Shown here one piece after another: positions 1-6,230 of a stretch of DNA of 7,328 bases (its first letter is position 1; each line of letters starts with the position of its first letter). Source of the DNA: an uncultured Blautia sp. (lineage in GTDB: Bacteria; Bacillota; Clostridia; Lachnospirales; Lachnospiraceae); NCBI GenBank assembly GCA_900551075.1, contig URVB01000088.1, positions 1-7,328 of the forward strand, in the 5' to 3' direction. A program made the position numbers and the translations under genes. The notes under the pieces were generated by a model. That model did not search any database and had not been told where the DNA came from. It saw nothing but the letters and a program-made list of their open reading frames with translations.

Positions 1-53
1 TTGACGGAAGAATTTACGGATTCGTGTCTGCAAAATATATCCGGAGGAAGTAA
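1..53 (+). CDS. 3' end of a gene with a probable SH3b-like C-terminus (partial)
   Basis: Only the last 16 complete codons and the stop (TAA, 51-53) lie in the window. The frame beginning at base 3 reads DGRIYGFVSAKYIRRK. The pattern G-x-x-x-G-[FW]-V-S-x-K-Y-[IL] is what the final strand of bacterial SH3 (SH3b) domains usually looks like, as found at the ends of cell-wall hydrolases and other secreted wall-binding proteins. A hairpin begins six bases after the stop, which fits a genuine gene end. The domain call rests on a very short motif. The enzyme or other domains upstream cannot be seen, so no specific function is proposed. Confidence 0.5.
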   Translation, partial: DGRIYGFVSAKYIRRK

Positions 54-58
54 GTAGT

Positions 59-89
59 ATCCCCGGCCGGAATAAGTCTGGCCGGGGAT
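59..89 (+). terminator. Hairpin terminator after the SH3b-like gene
   Basis: A GC-rich hairpin with arms 59-70 and 78-89 (ATCCCCGGCC pairs with GGCCGGGGAT, plus a G-U and a G-C pair) and a 7-nt loop starts right after the stop at 51-53. The tail after the stem is only moderately T-rich (TTACTTGAT), so it is a less-than-ideal intrinsic terminator. Position and stem strength still favour a 3'-end role. Confidence 0.6.
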
Positions 90-329
90 TACTTGATGAG
101 AATGCAAACAAAAAGTTTTAATTGTATAGAAATATAAAATAATAATGGTTCTAATAAAAGCGCTTGTTATTGCCTATAATAATTAGGAAGAAATCCATAC
201 AAAACCGAGGGGCAAAAAAGGGGCAGAAACGTTTGTATTATATGATATCATTTAGCTTCGGCCTCCTCTCAGAACCCTTTAAAATAAAGGGTTTTGAGAG
301 AATGTAGATTCACATGAAAAAATAAAAAA
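90..329. other. AT-rich intergenic stretch without a convincing gene
   Basis: No reading frame of credible length and composition is seen on either strand. The stretch holds two GGGGCA copies (209-214 and 220-225). These sit inside a short inverted repeat, ATACAAA at 197-203 and TTTGTAT at 232-238. A longer inverted repeat lies at 266-300. A TATAAT-like hexamer at 175-180 has no matching -35 at a normal distance. The stretch abuts the 3' end of tRNA-Leu, a common integration position for mobile elements, but no integrase or duplicated tRNA end is visible here. Confidence 0.5.
266..300. repeat. 15-bp inverted repeat (hairpin) downstream of tRNA-Leu
   Basis: Arms 266-280 (CTCTCAGAACCCTTT) and 286-300 (AAAGGGTTTTGAGAG) pair over 15 positions with one G-U wobble and a 5-nt loop. 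Neither strand has a T-run directly after the stem, so it does not look like a standard intrinsic terminator. It could still stop or protect the tRNA-Leu transcript, or be a recombination or insertion remnant. Confidence 0.6.
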
Positions 330-410
330 TGCGGATAACAGGACTTGAACCTGCACGTCGTAGACACCAGAACCTAAATCTGGCGCGTCTGCCAATTCCG
401 CCATATCCGC
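330..410 (-). tRNA. tRNA-Leu (anticodon TAG)
   Basis: The acceptor stem pairs GCGGATA (5' end at 410) with TATCCGC, with discriminator A at 330. The anticodon stem CCAGA/TCTGG encloses loop TTTAGGT, giving anticodon TAG, which reads CUN leucine codons. A long variable arm, typical of class II tRNAs, is present. The T-arm contains GGTTCAAGTCC. CCA is not encoded; the next transcribed bases are TTT. The gene is separated from the other six tRNAs by a terminator at 459-486. A run of T residues interrupted by one A directly follows the tRNA and may help end transcription. Confidence 0.95.
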
Positions 411-458
411 AGAGAAATTTAAGAGAAGAGCAGAAGCACTTCTTTTCTTAAAAAAATA

Positions 459-486
459 CCGCAAACCCTTGATCAGAGGTTTGCGG
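459..486 (-). terminator. Strong bidirectional intrinsic terminator between tRNA-Lys and tRNA-Leu
   Basis: A perfect 9-bp stem, CCGCAAACC (459-467) with GGTTTGCGG (478-486), has a 10-nt loop containing the palindrome TGATCA. Read on the minus strand it is followed by TA and then seven T (456-450), a textbook terminator for the six-tRNA unit. Read on the plus strand it is followed by GCTTTTTC, so it can also stop transcription coming from the left. Confidence 0.85.
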
Positions 487-495
487 GCTTTTTCA

Positions 496-568
496 TGAGG
501 CATCGGGGATTCGAACCCCGGACAACTTGATTAAAAGTCAAGTGCTCTACCGACTGAGCTAATACCCC
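496..568 (-). tRNA. tRNA-Lys (anticodon TTT)
   Basis: The acceptor pairs GGGGTAT (5' end at 568) with ATGCCTC, including two G-U pairs, with discriminator A at 496. Anticodon stem CTTGA/TCAAG with loop CTTTTAA gives anticodon TTT. The D-arm (GCTCAGTCGGTAGAGC) and T-arm (CGGGGTTCGAATCCCCG) are canonical. CCA is not encoded. It is the last tRNA before the internal terminator. Confidence 0.96.
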
Positions 569-576
569 ATATAGGA

Positions 577-648
577 CTGGGCTAGCTGGATTCGAACCAG
601 CGAATGCAGCAGTCAAAGTGCTGTGCCTTACCGCTTGGCGATAGCCCA
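577..648 (-). tRNA. tRNA-Gln (anticodon TTG)
   Basis: The acceptor pairs TGGGCTA (5' end at 648) with TAGCCCA, and the discriminator is G at 577. Anticodon stem CAGCA/TGCTG with loop CTTTGAC gives TTG. The 5' sequence TGGGCTATCGCCAAGCGG closely follows the usual bacterial tRNA-Gln pattern. CCA is not encoded. It lies 8 nt upstream of tRNA-Lys in the same transcript. Confidence 0.96.
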
Positions 649-657
649 AGGGCAAAG

Positions 658-732
658 GGTGGATACAGGGATTCGAACCCTGGGCCTCCAGAGCCACAAT
701 CTGGCGCGCTAACCAACTGCGCTATACCCACC
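658..732 (-). tRNA. tRNA-His (anticodon GTG)
   Basis: The acceptor pairs GTGGGTA with TATCCAC. The extra 5' G (G-1, at 732) faces discriminator C at 658, the identity pair of bacterial tRNA-His; without G-1 the gene ends at 731. Anticodon stem CCAGA/TCTGG with loop TTGTGGC gives GTG. CCA is not encoded. Confidence 0.96.
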
Positions 733-736
733 ACAG

Positions 737-810
<74 letters not shown>

Positions 811-828
811 ATTCTCTGTTTTCAGAGA

Positions 829-899
829 AGCGGGTGATGGGAATCGAACCCACGTATCTAGCTTGGAAGGCTAGTGTTCTACCATTGAACTACACCCGC
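829..899 (-). tRNA. tRNA-Gly (anticodon TCC)
   Basis: The acceptor pairs GCGGGTG (5' end at 899) with CACCCGC perfectly, with discriminator T at 829. Anticodon stem CTAGC/GCTAG with loop CTTCCAA gives TCC. The short D-arm (GTTCAATGGTAGAAC) is typical of tRNA-Gly. CCA is not encoded. Confidence 0.96.
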
Positions 900-934
900 A
901 TACTTCGCTGAAACGGTAATGTTGTTTACAGCAA

Positions 935-1009
935 TCGGGGTGACAGGATTCGAACCTGCGGCCTCCTGGTCCCAAACCAGGCGCTCTAGCCAAGCTGAGC
1001 CACACCCCG
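935..1009 (-). tRNA. tRNA-Pro (anticodon TGG), first gene of the tRNA operon
   Basis: The acceptor pairs CGGGGTG (5' end at 1009) with CACCCCG, with discriminator A at 935. Anticodon stem CCTGG/CCAGG with loop TTTGGGA gives TGG. The T-arm contains GCAGGTTCGAATCCTG. CCA is not encoded. It is the promoter-proximal gene of the cluster, with the consensus promoter about 40 bp upstream. Confidence 0.96.
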
Positions 1010-1049
1010 CTGTATGTATGAAGTTATGTCGTCGTTTGACGCAAGACAT

Positions 1050-1078
1050 ATTATATTATAGAGGATTTCAAATGTCAA
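1050..1078 (-). promoter_or_regulatory. Consensus sigma-A promoter of the tRNA operon
   Basis: On the minus strand, TTGACA (1078-1073) and TATAAT (1055-1050) are both perfect consensus hexamers with a 17-nt spacer. A second TATAAT (1060-1055) overlaps it but would leave a 12-nt spacer. The sequence upstream of the -35, from about 1079 to 1120, is A/T-rich and could act as an UP element, as expected for a stable-RNA promoter. The leader to tRNA-Pro is about 35 nt. Confidence 0.9.
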
Positions 1079-1132
1079 CACTTTTTTCAATTATTTCGTT
1101 CTTATTATGGAAAAAATTGCAGGAATTTTTTG

Positions 1133-1161
1133 TTGGAGACATCCCTGATGTATGATACAAT
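1133..1161 (+). promoter_or_regulatory. Probable promoter of the sigma-like gene (extended -10)
   Basis: TACAAT at 1156-1161 is preceded by TGA (1153-1155), forming an extended -10 element. A weak -35 candidate, TTGGAG, lies at 1133-1138 with a 17-nt spacer. An overlapping alternative -10 is TATGAT at 1151-1156. The start codon at 1216 is about 50 bp downstream. It is much weaker than the divergent tRNA promoter. Confidence 0.55.
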
Positions 1162-1215
1162 ACTTCCATAATCTGGTAAAGATAAATATGATGATGTCGG
1201 GTAAGGAGACTGGAT

Positions 1216-1965
1216 ATGGACGTGCAGGAATTTCAGAAAATACTGGGAGAAATCAGGGATATCGCCCTGAAAAACGGAAGGATTTTAAGCGGAGCACAGG
1301 TTGTGGAATTTTTTTCGGGAATGAAGCTCGAGAAAGCACAGATGCTTAAGGTTTTGCAGTATTTAAAAGCACAGGGAATTACAATAGAAGGATTGAGTCA
1401 GCAGGAATCCGAAGAGGGCAAAGACGCTGAGGTAAGGGAGCGGGCACCTCTGACTCCGGAAGAAAAAGCATATTTTGCGGAATATAAAGCCGGATTGCAG
1501 GGATGCTGTGAGGACGGGGCCTCTGCGGAGATGCTTTTTGAAAGGTTGTCCCAAGGGGACAGAAGTGCAAAAGCAGGGCTGACGGCAATGTATCTGCCGG
1601 TGGCCGCAGAGATGGCAGTGGAATATCATTGCGGGGAGATTTTTCTGGCGGATTTGATCCAGGAAGCAAATGTAAGCCTTTTGTCCGCGCTGGAATTGCC
1701 GGAGCCGCCTGTAAAGGATGATACATGGCTCAGGGCGGAAATGCGCAGGGGAGTCATGCAGGCAATTGAAGAACAGACACAGCGGAGGTTTGAGGATGAC
1801 TGCCTGGTGGCAAGGGTAGAGAAATTAGAGTCCGCAATCAGGGAGCTGACAGAGGATGAAGAGGATGGGACGGGTAAGTTCAGTATTGCGGAGCTTGCAG
1901 TCATTCTGGACATGGATATAGAAGAAATGCAAGACGTGCTTCGCTTGACGGGAGAAGAAAGCTAA
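1216..1965 (+). CDS. Degenerate sigma-70-like protein lacking region 4
   Basis: This 249-residue acidic protein can be aligned by eye along a primary sigma factor. Residues 5-58 resemble region 1.1 (helices, G-R-I-L-S and a final QGITIEG, like GYLTYAEV...MGIQV). Residues 78-95 (APLTPEEKAYF) resemble region 1.2. Residues 106-160 carry the region 2.1/2.2 core-binding pattern, with RLSQGDRSAK and DLIQE at 146-150. Residues 168-190 resemble region 2.3/2.4 (RRGVMQAIEEQ), and 196-245 resemble region 3 (VEKLESAIREL, then AELAVILDMDIEEM). The protein stops there, so no region 4 (-35 recognition) exists. The two adjacent tryptophans of region 2.3 are not found at the aligned place. AAGGAG at 1203-1208, 7 nt before ATG, supports this start. 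It probably acts on RNA polymerase in the cytoplasm as a regulator or decoy; that role is inference. A long-diverged accessory sigma factor is the alternative. Confidence 0.75.
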   Translation: MDVQEFQKILGEIRDIALKNGRILSGAQVVEFFSGMKLEKAQMLKVLQYLKAQGITIEGLSQQESEEGKDAEVRERAPLTPEEKAYFAEYKAGLQGCCEDGASAEMLFERLSQGDRSAKAGLTAMYLPVAAEMAVEYHCGEIFLADLIQEANVSLLSALELPEPPVKDDTWLRAEMRRGVMQAIEEQTQRRFEDDCLVARVEKLESAIRELTEDEEDGTGKFSIAELAVILDMDIEEMQDVLRLTGEES

Positions 1966-2002
1966 ACAGGGTGTACCGGATTTGCTCCGGTACACCCTGT
2001 TT
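1964..2002. terminator. Bidirectional terminator shared by the sigma-like gene and the ABC operon
   Basis: A perfect 17-bp stem with arms 1964-1980 and 1986-2002 and a 5-nt loop (TTTGC) overlaps the end of the stop codon of the sigma-like gene. The plus-strand read ends in TGTTTTC. The minus-strand read ends in TGTTTAGCTTTC. It sits between two convergent transcription units and can serve both. Confidence 0.9.
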
Positions 2003-2049
2003 TCGGAAGGTGGTCAGGCGTGTGCACTCATTGCAGCCTTATTTGTATA

Positions 2050-3945
2050 TCAGCCGTTGTAAAGCTGGTAATACTTGCCCTTTTCTTCCAGAAGCTCATC
2101 GTGGGAGCCTCTTTCAATAATACGTCCCTGCTCCAGAACCATGATGCAGTCGCTGTTGCGTACGGTAGACAGTCTGTGGGCAATGACAAAGGTGGTTCTG
2201 CCCTGCATCAGCTTATCCATGCCATCCTGTACTAATTTTTCGGTACGGGTATCGATGGAGCTGGTAGCTTCGTCCAGGATCAATACAGGCGGGTCTGCCA
2301 CGGCTGCTCTCGCAATAGAAAGAAGCTGCCGCTGTCCCTGGCTTAAGTTGGAACCGTTGCCGCGCAGCATGGTGTTGTAGCCATCCGGCAGCCGTCTGAT
2401 AAAGCTGTCTGCATTTGCTAATTTTGCTGCAGCAATGACTTCTTCGTCTGTGGCATCCAGCTTTCCATAGCGGATATTTTCCATAACTGTGGCAGTAAAC
2501 AGGTTTGTGTCCTGCAATACGATTCCCATAGAGCGGCGCAGGTCCGCTTTTTTGATCTTATTGACATTAATGCCGTCGTAGCGGATTTTTCCGTCCTGGA
2601 TATCGTAGAAACGGTTCAGCAGATTGGTGATCGTGGTTTTGCCTGCACCGGTGGAGCCCACGAAAGCAATTTTTTGGCCTGGTGTTGCGTACATCTTAAC
2701 ATCGTGAAGGACGATTTTATCCGGATTGTAGCCAAAATCTACGCCGTCCAGTACCATATCACCCTTCAGTTCGATATAATCGGTAGTTCCGGTTGCCTTG
2801 TGGAAATGTTTCCAGGCCCAGCGTCCGGTACGCTTCCCGGATTCTGCAAGCTGGCCGTTCTGTTCTTTGACATTGACCAGGGTAACATAGCCGTTATCTG
2901 CTTCCGGCTGCTCATCCAGAAGGTCAAAGATTCGTTTTGCTCCGGCAAGTGCCATAACAATGCTGTTAAATTGCTGGCTGACCTGGTTGATCGGCATGTT
3001 GAAGCTTTTATTAAAGGTCAGGAAGCTGGCAAGACCGCCCAGAGTAAAGCTCCCGAAGCTGTTGATCGCGAGGATGCCCCCGAAAATTGCGCAGAGTACA
3101 TAGCTTATATTGCCGAGCTGTGCAACGGTAGGCATTAAGACATTGGCAAATTTGTTTGCATTGTCTGCGCTTTCAAATAACTGATCGTTCAGCTCGTTGA
3201 ATTTTTCCAGGCTTTCTTCCTCGTGGCAGAAAACCTTCACTACCTTCTGTCCTTCCATCATTTCTTCGATATATCCATTGATAATACCCAGGTTTTTCTG
3301 CTGGGCAAGGAAGTATTTTCCGCTCAGGGAAGCCAGACGCCGGCTGGCCGTCAGCATCAGCCCCACCATGACCAGAGTCAGAATGGTGAGCGGAATATTC
3401 AGGATCAGCATACTTACAAGAACGCTGACAATGGTGATCACACTGGAAAGCATCTGCGGAATACTCTGGCTGATCATCTGACGGAGAGTATCAATGTCGT
3501 TGGTGTAGATGGACATGATATCTCCGTGAGGATGCGTATCAAAGTATTTTACAGGAAGAGTTTCCATAGTAGCAAACATGTCGTTTCTCAGATTCCGCAG
3601 GGTACCCTGGCTGACATAGATCATCATCCGGTTGTAGGTGTAGGTAGCGGCTACGCCGATTGCATAAAAACAGGCAACCCTGCCGACAGCCAGAGTCAGC
3701 GGACCGAAATCCGGTGTGCTGGTTTTGAGAAGCGGCAGTATGTACTGGTCAATGAGGGTTTTTGTAAACATGGTTCCCTGTACGTTGGCAAGTACGCTGA
3801 TAAAAATGCAGATGATTACCAGTAAGAGACGAAAACGGTATGTCTTCATAATATATTGGAAGAGCCGCCTCAGCAGCAGTCCCGGATTTTCTACATTTGA
3901 ATCAGGCATTTTACTGCGTCTGTTCATATTTTTGTTGTCTTTCAT
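2050..3945 (-). CDS. ABC exporter half-transporter, catalytic subunit of a heterodimer
   Basis: This 631-residue protein has an N-terminal six-helix type IV exporter domain (roughly residues 37-335) and a C-terminal ATPase domain (about 390-631). Walker A GSTGAGKT is at 430-437, the Q-loop Gln at 478, Walker B VLILDE at 554-559 with catalytic Glu559, and the switch His at 590. Its signature is LSQGQ (534-538), with Gln replacing a glycine of LSGGQ. It therefore supplies the working Walker A/B/His and a defective signature, complementing its partner's defects. A linker of about 45 residues (350-395, with RWAWKHFH) separates the domains. The start overlaps the partner's stop (ATGA), with AGGAGG 9 nt upstream (3960-3955), so translation is probably coupled. 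By analogy with BmrD and TM288 it would export drugs, peptides or lipids; the substrate cannot be read from the sequence. Confidence 0.93.
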   Translation of the reverse strand: MKDNKNMNRRSKMPDSNVENPGLLLRRLFQYIMKTYRFRLLLVIICIFISVLANVQGTMFTKTLIDQYILPLLKTSTPDFGPLTLAVGRVACFYAIGVAATYTYNRMMIYVSQGTLRNLRNDMFATMETLPVKYFDTHPHGDIMSIYTNDIDTLRQMISQSIPQMLSSVITIVSVLVSMLILNIPLTILTLVMVGLMLTASRRLASLSGKYFLAQQKNLGIINGYIEEMMEGQKVVKVFCHEEESLEKFNELNDQLFESADNANKFANVLMPTVAQLGNISYVLCAIFGGILAINSFGSFTLGGLASFLTFNKSFNMPINQVSQQFNSIVMALAGAKRIFDLLDEQPEADNGYVTLVNVKEQNGQLAESGKRTGRWAWKHFHKATGTTDYIELKGDMVLDGVDFGYNPDKIVLHDVKMYATPGQKIAFVGSTGAGKTTITNLLNRFYDIQDGKIRYDGINVNKIKKADLRRSMGIVLQDTNLFTATVMENIRYGKLDATDEEVIAAAKLANADSFIRRLPDGYNTMLRGNGSNLSQGQRQLLSIARAAVADPPVLILDEATSSIDTRTEKLVQDGMDKLMQGRTTFVIAHRLSTVRNSDCIMVLEQGRIIERGSHDELLEEKGKYYQLYNG

Positions 3946-5702
3946 GCCTGTTCACCTCCTGTACCGGAATGGTCAAAATCGCCTCCGCCATTCGTCTGAG
4001 AGTTGTATACCTCCTGATAAATGGCATTGGTTTCTAATAATTCTTCGTGTGTTCCGAATGCATCTACGCGTCCGTTTTCCATAACTATAATACGGTCGGC
4101 ATTTTGTACACTGGAAATACGCTGTGCAATGATCAGCTTGGTGGTATCCGGAATTTCCTCCGCAAATGCCCGTCGGATGCGGCCGTCTGTTGCAGTATCC
4201 ACTGCACTTGTGGAATCATCCAGAATCAGGATTTTCGGTTTCTTAAGGAGCGCTCTGGCAATACAGAGACGCTGCTTTTGACCGCCGGAGACGTTTGTTC
4301 CGCCCTGTTCAATATAGGTGTTGTATTTTTCGGGCATTTTTTCAATAAAATCATCCGCACAGGCAAGCTGACAGGCATGGCGGCATTCTTCCTCCGTAGC
4401 ATTTTTATTGCCCCAGCGGAGGTTTTCCAGAATCGTTCCGGAAAACAGGACATTTTTTTGGAGAACAACCGATACCTGATTGCGGAGGGCGTCCATTTGA
4501 TAAGCTCTGACATCAATGCCGCCTACCGAAACCGAACCTGCTGATACGTCGTAAAGGCGGCTGATCAGATTGACAAGGCTGGACTTGGCACTTCCTGTAC
4601 CACCAATGATGCCGATGGTCTCTCCGGACCGAATAGAGAGATTGATGTCCTTCAGCACCGGCTCCCGGCTGTCCTTCCTGTAGCTGAAATCTACATGGTC
4701 GAAGACAATGCTGCCATCGGGAACCTCCATAACCGGATTTTCCGGGTCTTTTAAATCTGTTTTCTCATTGATGACTTCTGTGATTCGCTGTGCGCTGGCA
4801 GTACTCATGGTGACCATGACAAAAACCATGGAGAGCATCATCAGACTCATGAGGATATTCATACAGTATGCCAGAAGGCTCATCAGCTCACCGGTAGTCA
4901 GGGAGCCCCCTGTGATCATTTTGGCGCCCAGCCAGCTTATGCCGAGGATACATGCATAAACGGCAAACTGCATCAAAGGCATATTCAGAACCACCAGCTT
5001 TTCAGCTTTGATAAACATTTCGTATACCTTATTGCAGGCCTTTTGGAACTTGGAGGTTTCGTAATCCTCCCGTACATATGCCTTGACTACGCGGATTGCG
5101 GTGATGTTTTCCTGAACACTGGCATTCAGATCATCGTATTTGCGGAAGACCTCCCGGAAATACCGGGTAGCGTGGCTTAAGATATAAAGCAGTGCAAGCG
5201 CCAGGAAAATAACAGCAATCAGATAGATGCTGGCAAGCCTGGCATTGACCAGAAAGGCCATGGTCATGGCGCAGATGAGGCTTGCAGGAGCGCGTGTGCA
5301 CATACGCAGAATCATCTGATACGCATTCTGCATGTTTGTAACGTCTGTAGTCAGGCGTGTGATCAGTCCGGCAGTGCTGTATTTGTCGATGTTTGCGAAA
5401 GAGAAGGTTTGAATGTTTTCGTACATAGCCTTCCGCAGATTTCTGGCAAAGCCGGTCGAGGCGCGGGCACCGTATTTTCCGCCCAGAATTCCGGTCAAAA
5501 GACCGAGAAATGCAAGGAGGGCCATAAGCGCACCCATGCGGTAGATGTGCCCGATGTCTCCGGTTTCTACTCCGTTGTCAATAATTGATGCCATGACAAG
5601 GGGAATCAGGGTTTCCATGAGCACCTCCAGAATCATGAACAGAGGTGTGAGCAGGGAATCCTTTTTGAATTCTTTGACCTGGGCAAGTAGTGTTTTCAGC
5701 AT
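3942..5702 (-). CDS. ABC exporter half-transporter, degenerate-site subunit of a heterodimer
   Basis: This 586-residue protein has six membrane segments (about residues 17-300) followed by an ATPase domain (about 330-570). Walker A reads GGTGSAKS (367-374), with Ala372 where the consensus has Gly. The Q-loop Gln is 415 and the signature VSGGQ (471-475) is functional-looking. Walker B ILILDD ends in Asp496 instead of Glu, and the switch position is Gln527 instead of His. These changes mark the degenerate ATP site, as in BmrC and TM287. Its intact signature would complete the active site built by the Walker motifs of the 631-residue partner. The C-terminal tail is Gly-rich (NGGGDFDHSGTGG). AAGGAG at 5716-5711, 8 nt before ATG, supports the start. 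It follows marR by 20 nt in the same operon. Confidence 0.93.
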   Translation of the reverse strand: MLKTLLAQVKEFKKDSLLTPLFMILEVLMETLIPLVMASIIDNGVETGDIGHIYRMGALMALLAFLGLLTGILGGKYGARASTGFARNLRKAMYENIQTFSFANIDKYSTAGLITRLTTDVTNMQNAYQMILRMCTRAPASLICAMTMAFLVNARLASIYLIAVIFLALALLYILSHATRYFREVFRKYDDLNASVQENITAIRVVKAYVREDYETSKFQKACNKVYEMFIKAEKLVVLNMPLMQFAVYACILGISWLGAKMITGGSLTTGELMSLLAYCMNILMSLMMLSMVFVMVTMSTASAQRITEVINEKTDLKDPENPVMEVPDGSIVFDHVDFSYRKDSREPVLKDINLSIRSGETIGIIGGTGSAKSSLVNLISRLYDVSAGSVSVGGIDVRAYQMDALRNQVSVVLQKNVLFSGTILENLRWGNKNATEEECRHACQLACADDFIEKMPEKYNTYIEQGGTNVSGGQKQRLCIARALLKKPKILILDDSTSAVDTATDGRIRRAFAEEIPDTTKLIIAQRISSVQNADRIIVMENGRVDAFGTHEELLETNAIYQEVYNSQTNGGGDFDHSGTGGEQA

Positions 5703-5722
5703 AAAAAGAACTCCTTTCCTTG

Positions 5723-6163
5723 TTATAGGTTGCTGTTGTTTTCGAGATTTTGCTTCATCTGCTGGATGACCTCAAAGAAAGTATCCAGCTTTTGCGGCGG
5801 AATGCCCTTTTGAAGCATTTGGTCAAATTGCATTATATTACGGATAACCGTAAGCTGATGGCTGATTCCTTTTTCTGTCAGAAAAAGGCGTTTCAGCCGG
5901 GCATCTGTGGAAATCGGCTCTCTGCGCAGAAAACCGCGTTTCTCCATGAGCTGCAGAATTCCGGTAGCCGTTGACCGGGCAATACGGAATTGTGATTCCA
6001 GATCTTTCTGAAAGACATTTTCTCCGTCATGTTCATAGAGATAGCCGATGATCCAGCCCTGCATCCTGGTCAGCCCATCGTTTTCGCAGAGCGAGGAAAT
6101 CAACCTTCCTATCATGTTGTCCAGTGTATGGATTTCGTGTCCTATCAGGCGTTTCTGTTCCAT
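5723..6163 (-). CDS. MarR-family transcriptional regulator
   Basis: This 146-residue protein has the MarR winged-helix layout. A dimerisation helix lies near the N-terminus (about residues 6-28), the helix-turn-helix spans about 33-77 with recognition helix ARSTATGILQLMEKRGFL, and the wing carries the family hallmark D-x-R-x-K...LTEKG (D87, R89, K91, L95-T96, G99). A C-terminal helix (about 104-140) completes the dimer interface. Start choice is supported by AAGAGG at 6174-6169, 5 nt before ATG. It is the first gene of an operon with the two ABC half-transporters. It most likely binds its own promoter region and represses the exporter until a ligand releases it; repression and autoregulation are inferred from context and family behaviour. 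Confidence 0.92.
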   Translation of the reverse strand: MEQKRLIGHEIHTLDNMIGRLISSLCENDGLTRMQGWIIGYLYEHDGENVFQKDLESQFRIARSTATGILQLMEKRGFLRREPISTDARLKRLFLTEKGISHQLTVIRNIMQFDQMLQKGIPPQKLDTFFEVIQQMKQNLENNSNL

Positions 6164-6193
6164 CTCAGCCTCTTTTCCTAGTGGGTTTTTGCT

Positions 6194-6227
6194 TAATTGT
6201 TCGCAACCGAACTGTTAGGGTACGAAC
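6194..6227. promoter_or_regulatory. Candidate MarR operator (GTTCG/CGAAC half-sites)
   Basis: A dyad GTTCG (6199-6203) - CAAC - CGAAC (6208-6212) is flanked by a further TAA/TTA match (6194-6196 and 6215-6217). A third CGAAC copy is at 6223-6227, 15 bp from the second. The block lies directly downstream of the -10 element, around the expected start of transcription, where a bound repressor would block the operon. No binding evidence; the assignment is inference. Confidence 0.45.
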
Positions 6228-6230
6228 GAT

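Noticed and set aside
1..57. Frame-1 reading of the left edge (ending at TAG 55-57)
   Set aside because: Its residues show no recognisable pattern, whereas the frame from base 3 gives a convincing SH3b-like ending and stops at 51-53.
183..251. 22-codon minus-strand frame with an AGGAGG upstream
   Set aside because: The product is very short, is made mostly of the GGGGCA repeat read in reverse, and shows no family features; a chance frame is more likely.
1363..1913. Minus-strand frames opposite the sigma-like gene
   Set aside because: They lack ribosome binding sites and recognisable domains, and the plus-strand frame has an RBS, a promoter, a terminator and family similarity.
2674..3825. 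Plus-strand frames of up to 200 codons inside the ABC genes
   Set aside because: They run antisense to clearly conserved ABC transporter coding sequence and show no domain pattern of their own.
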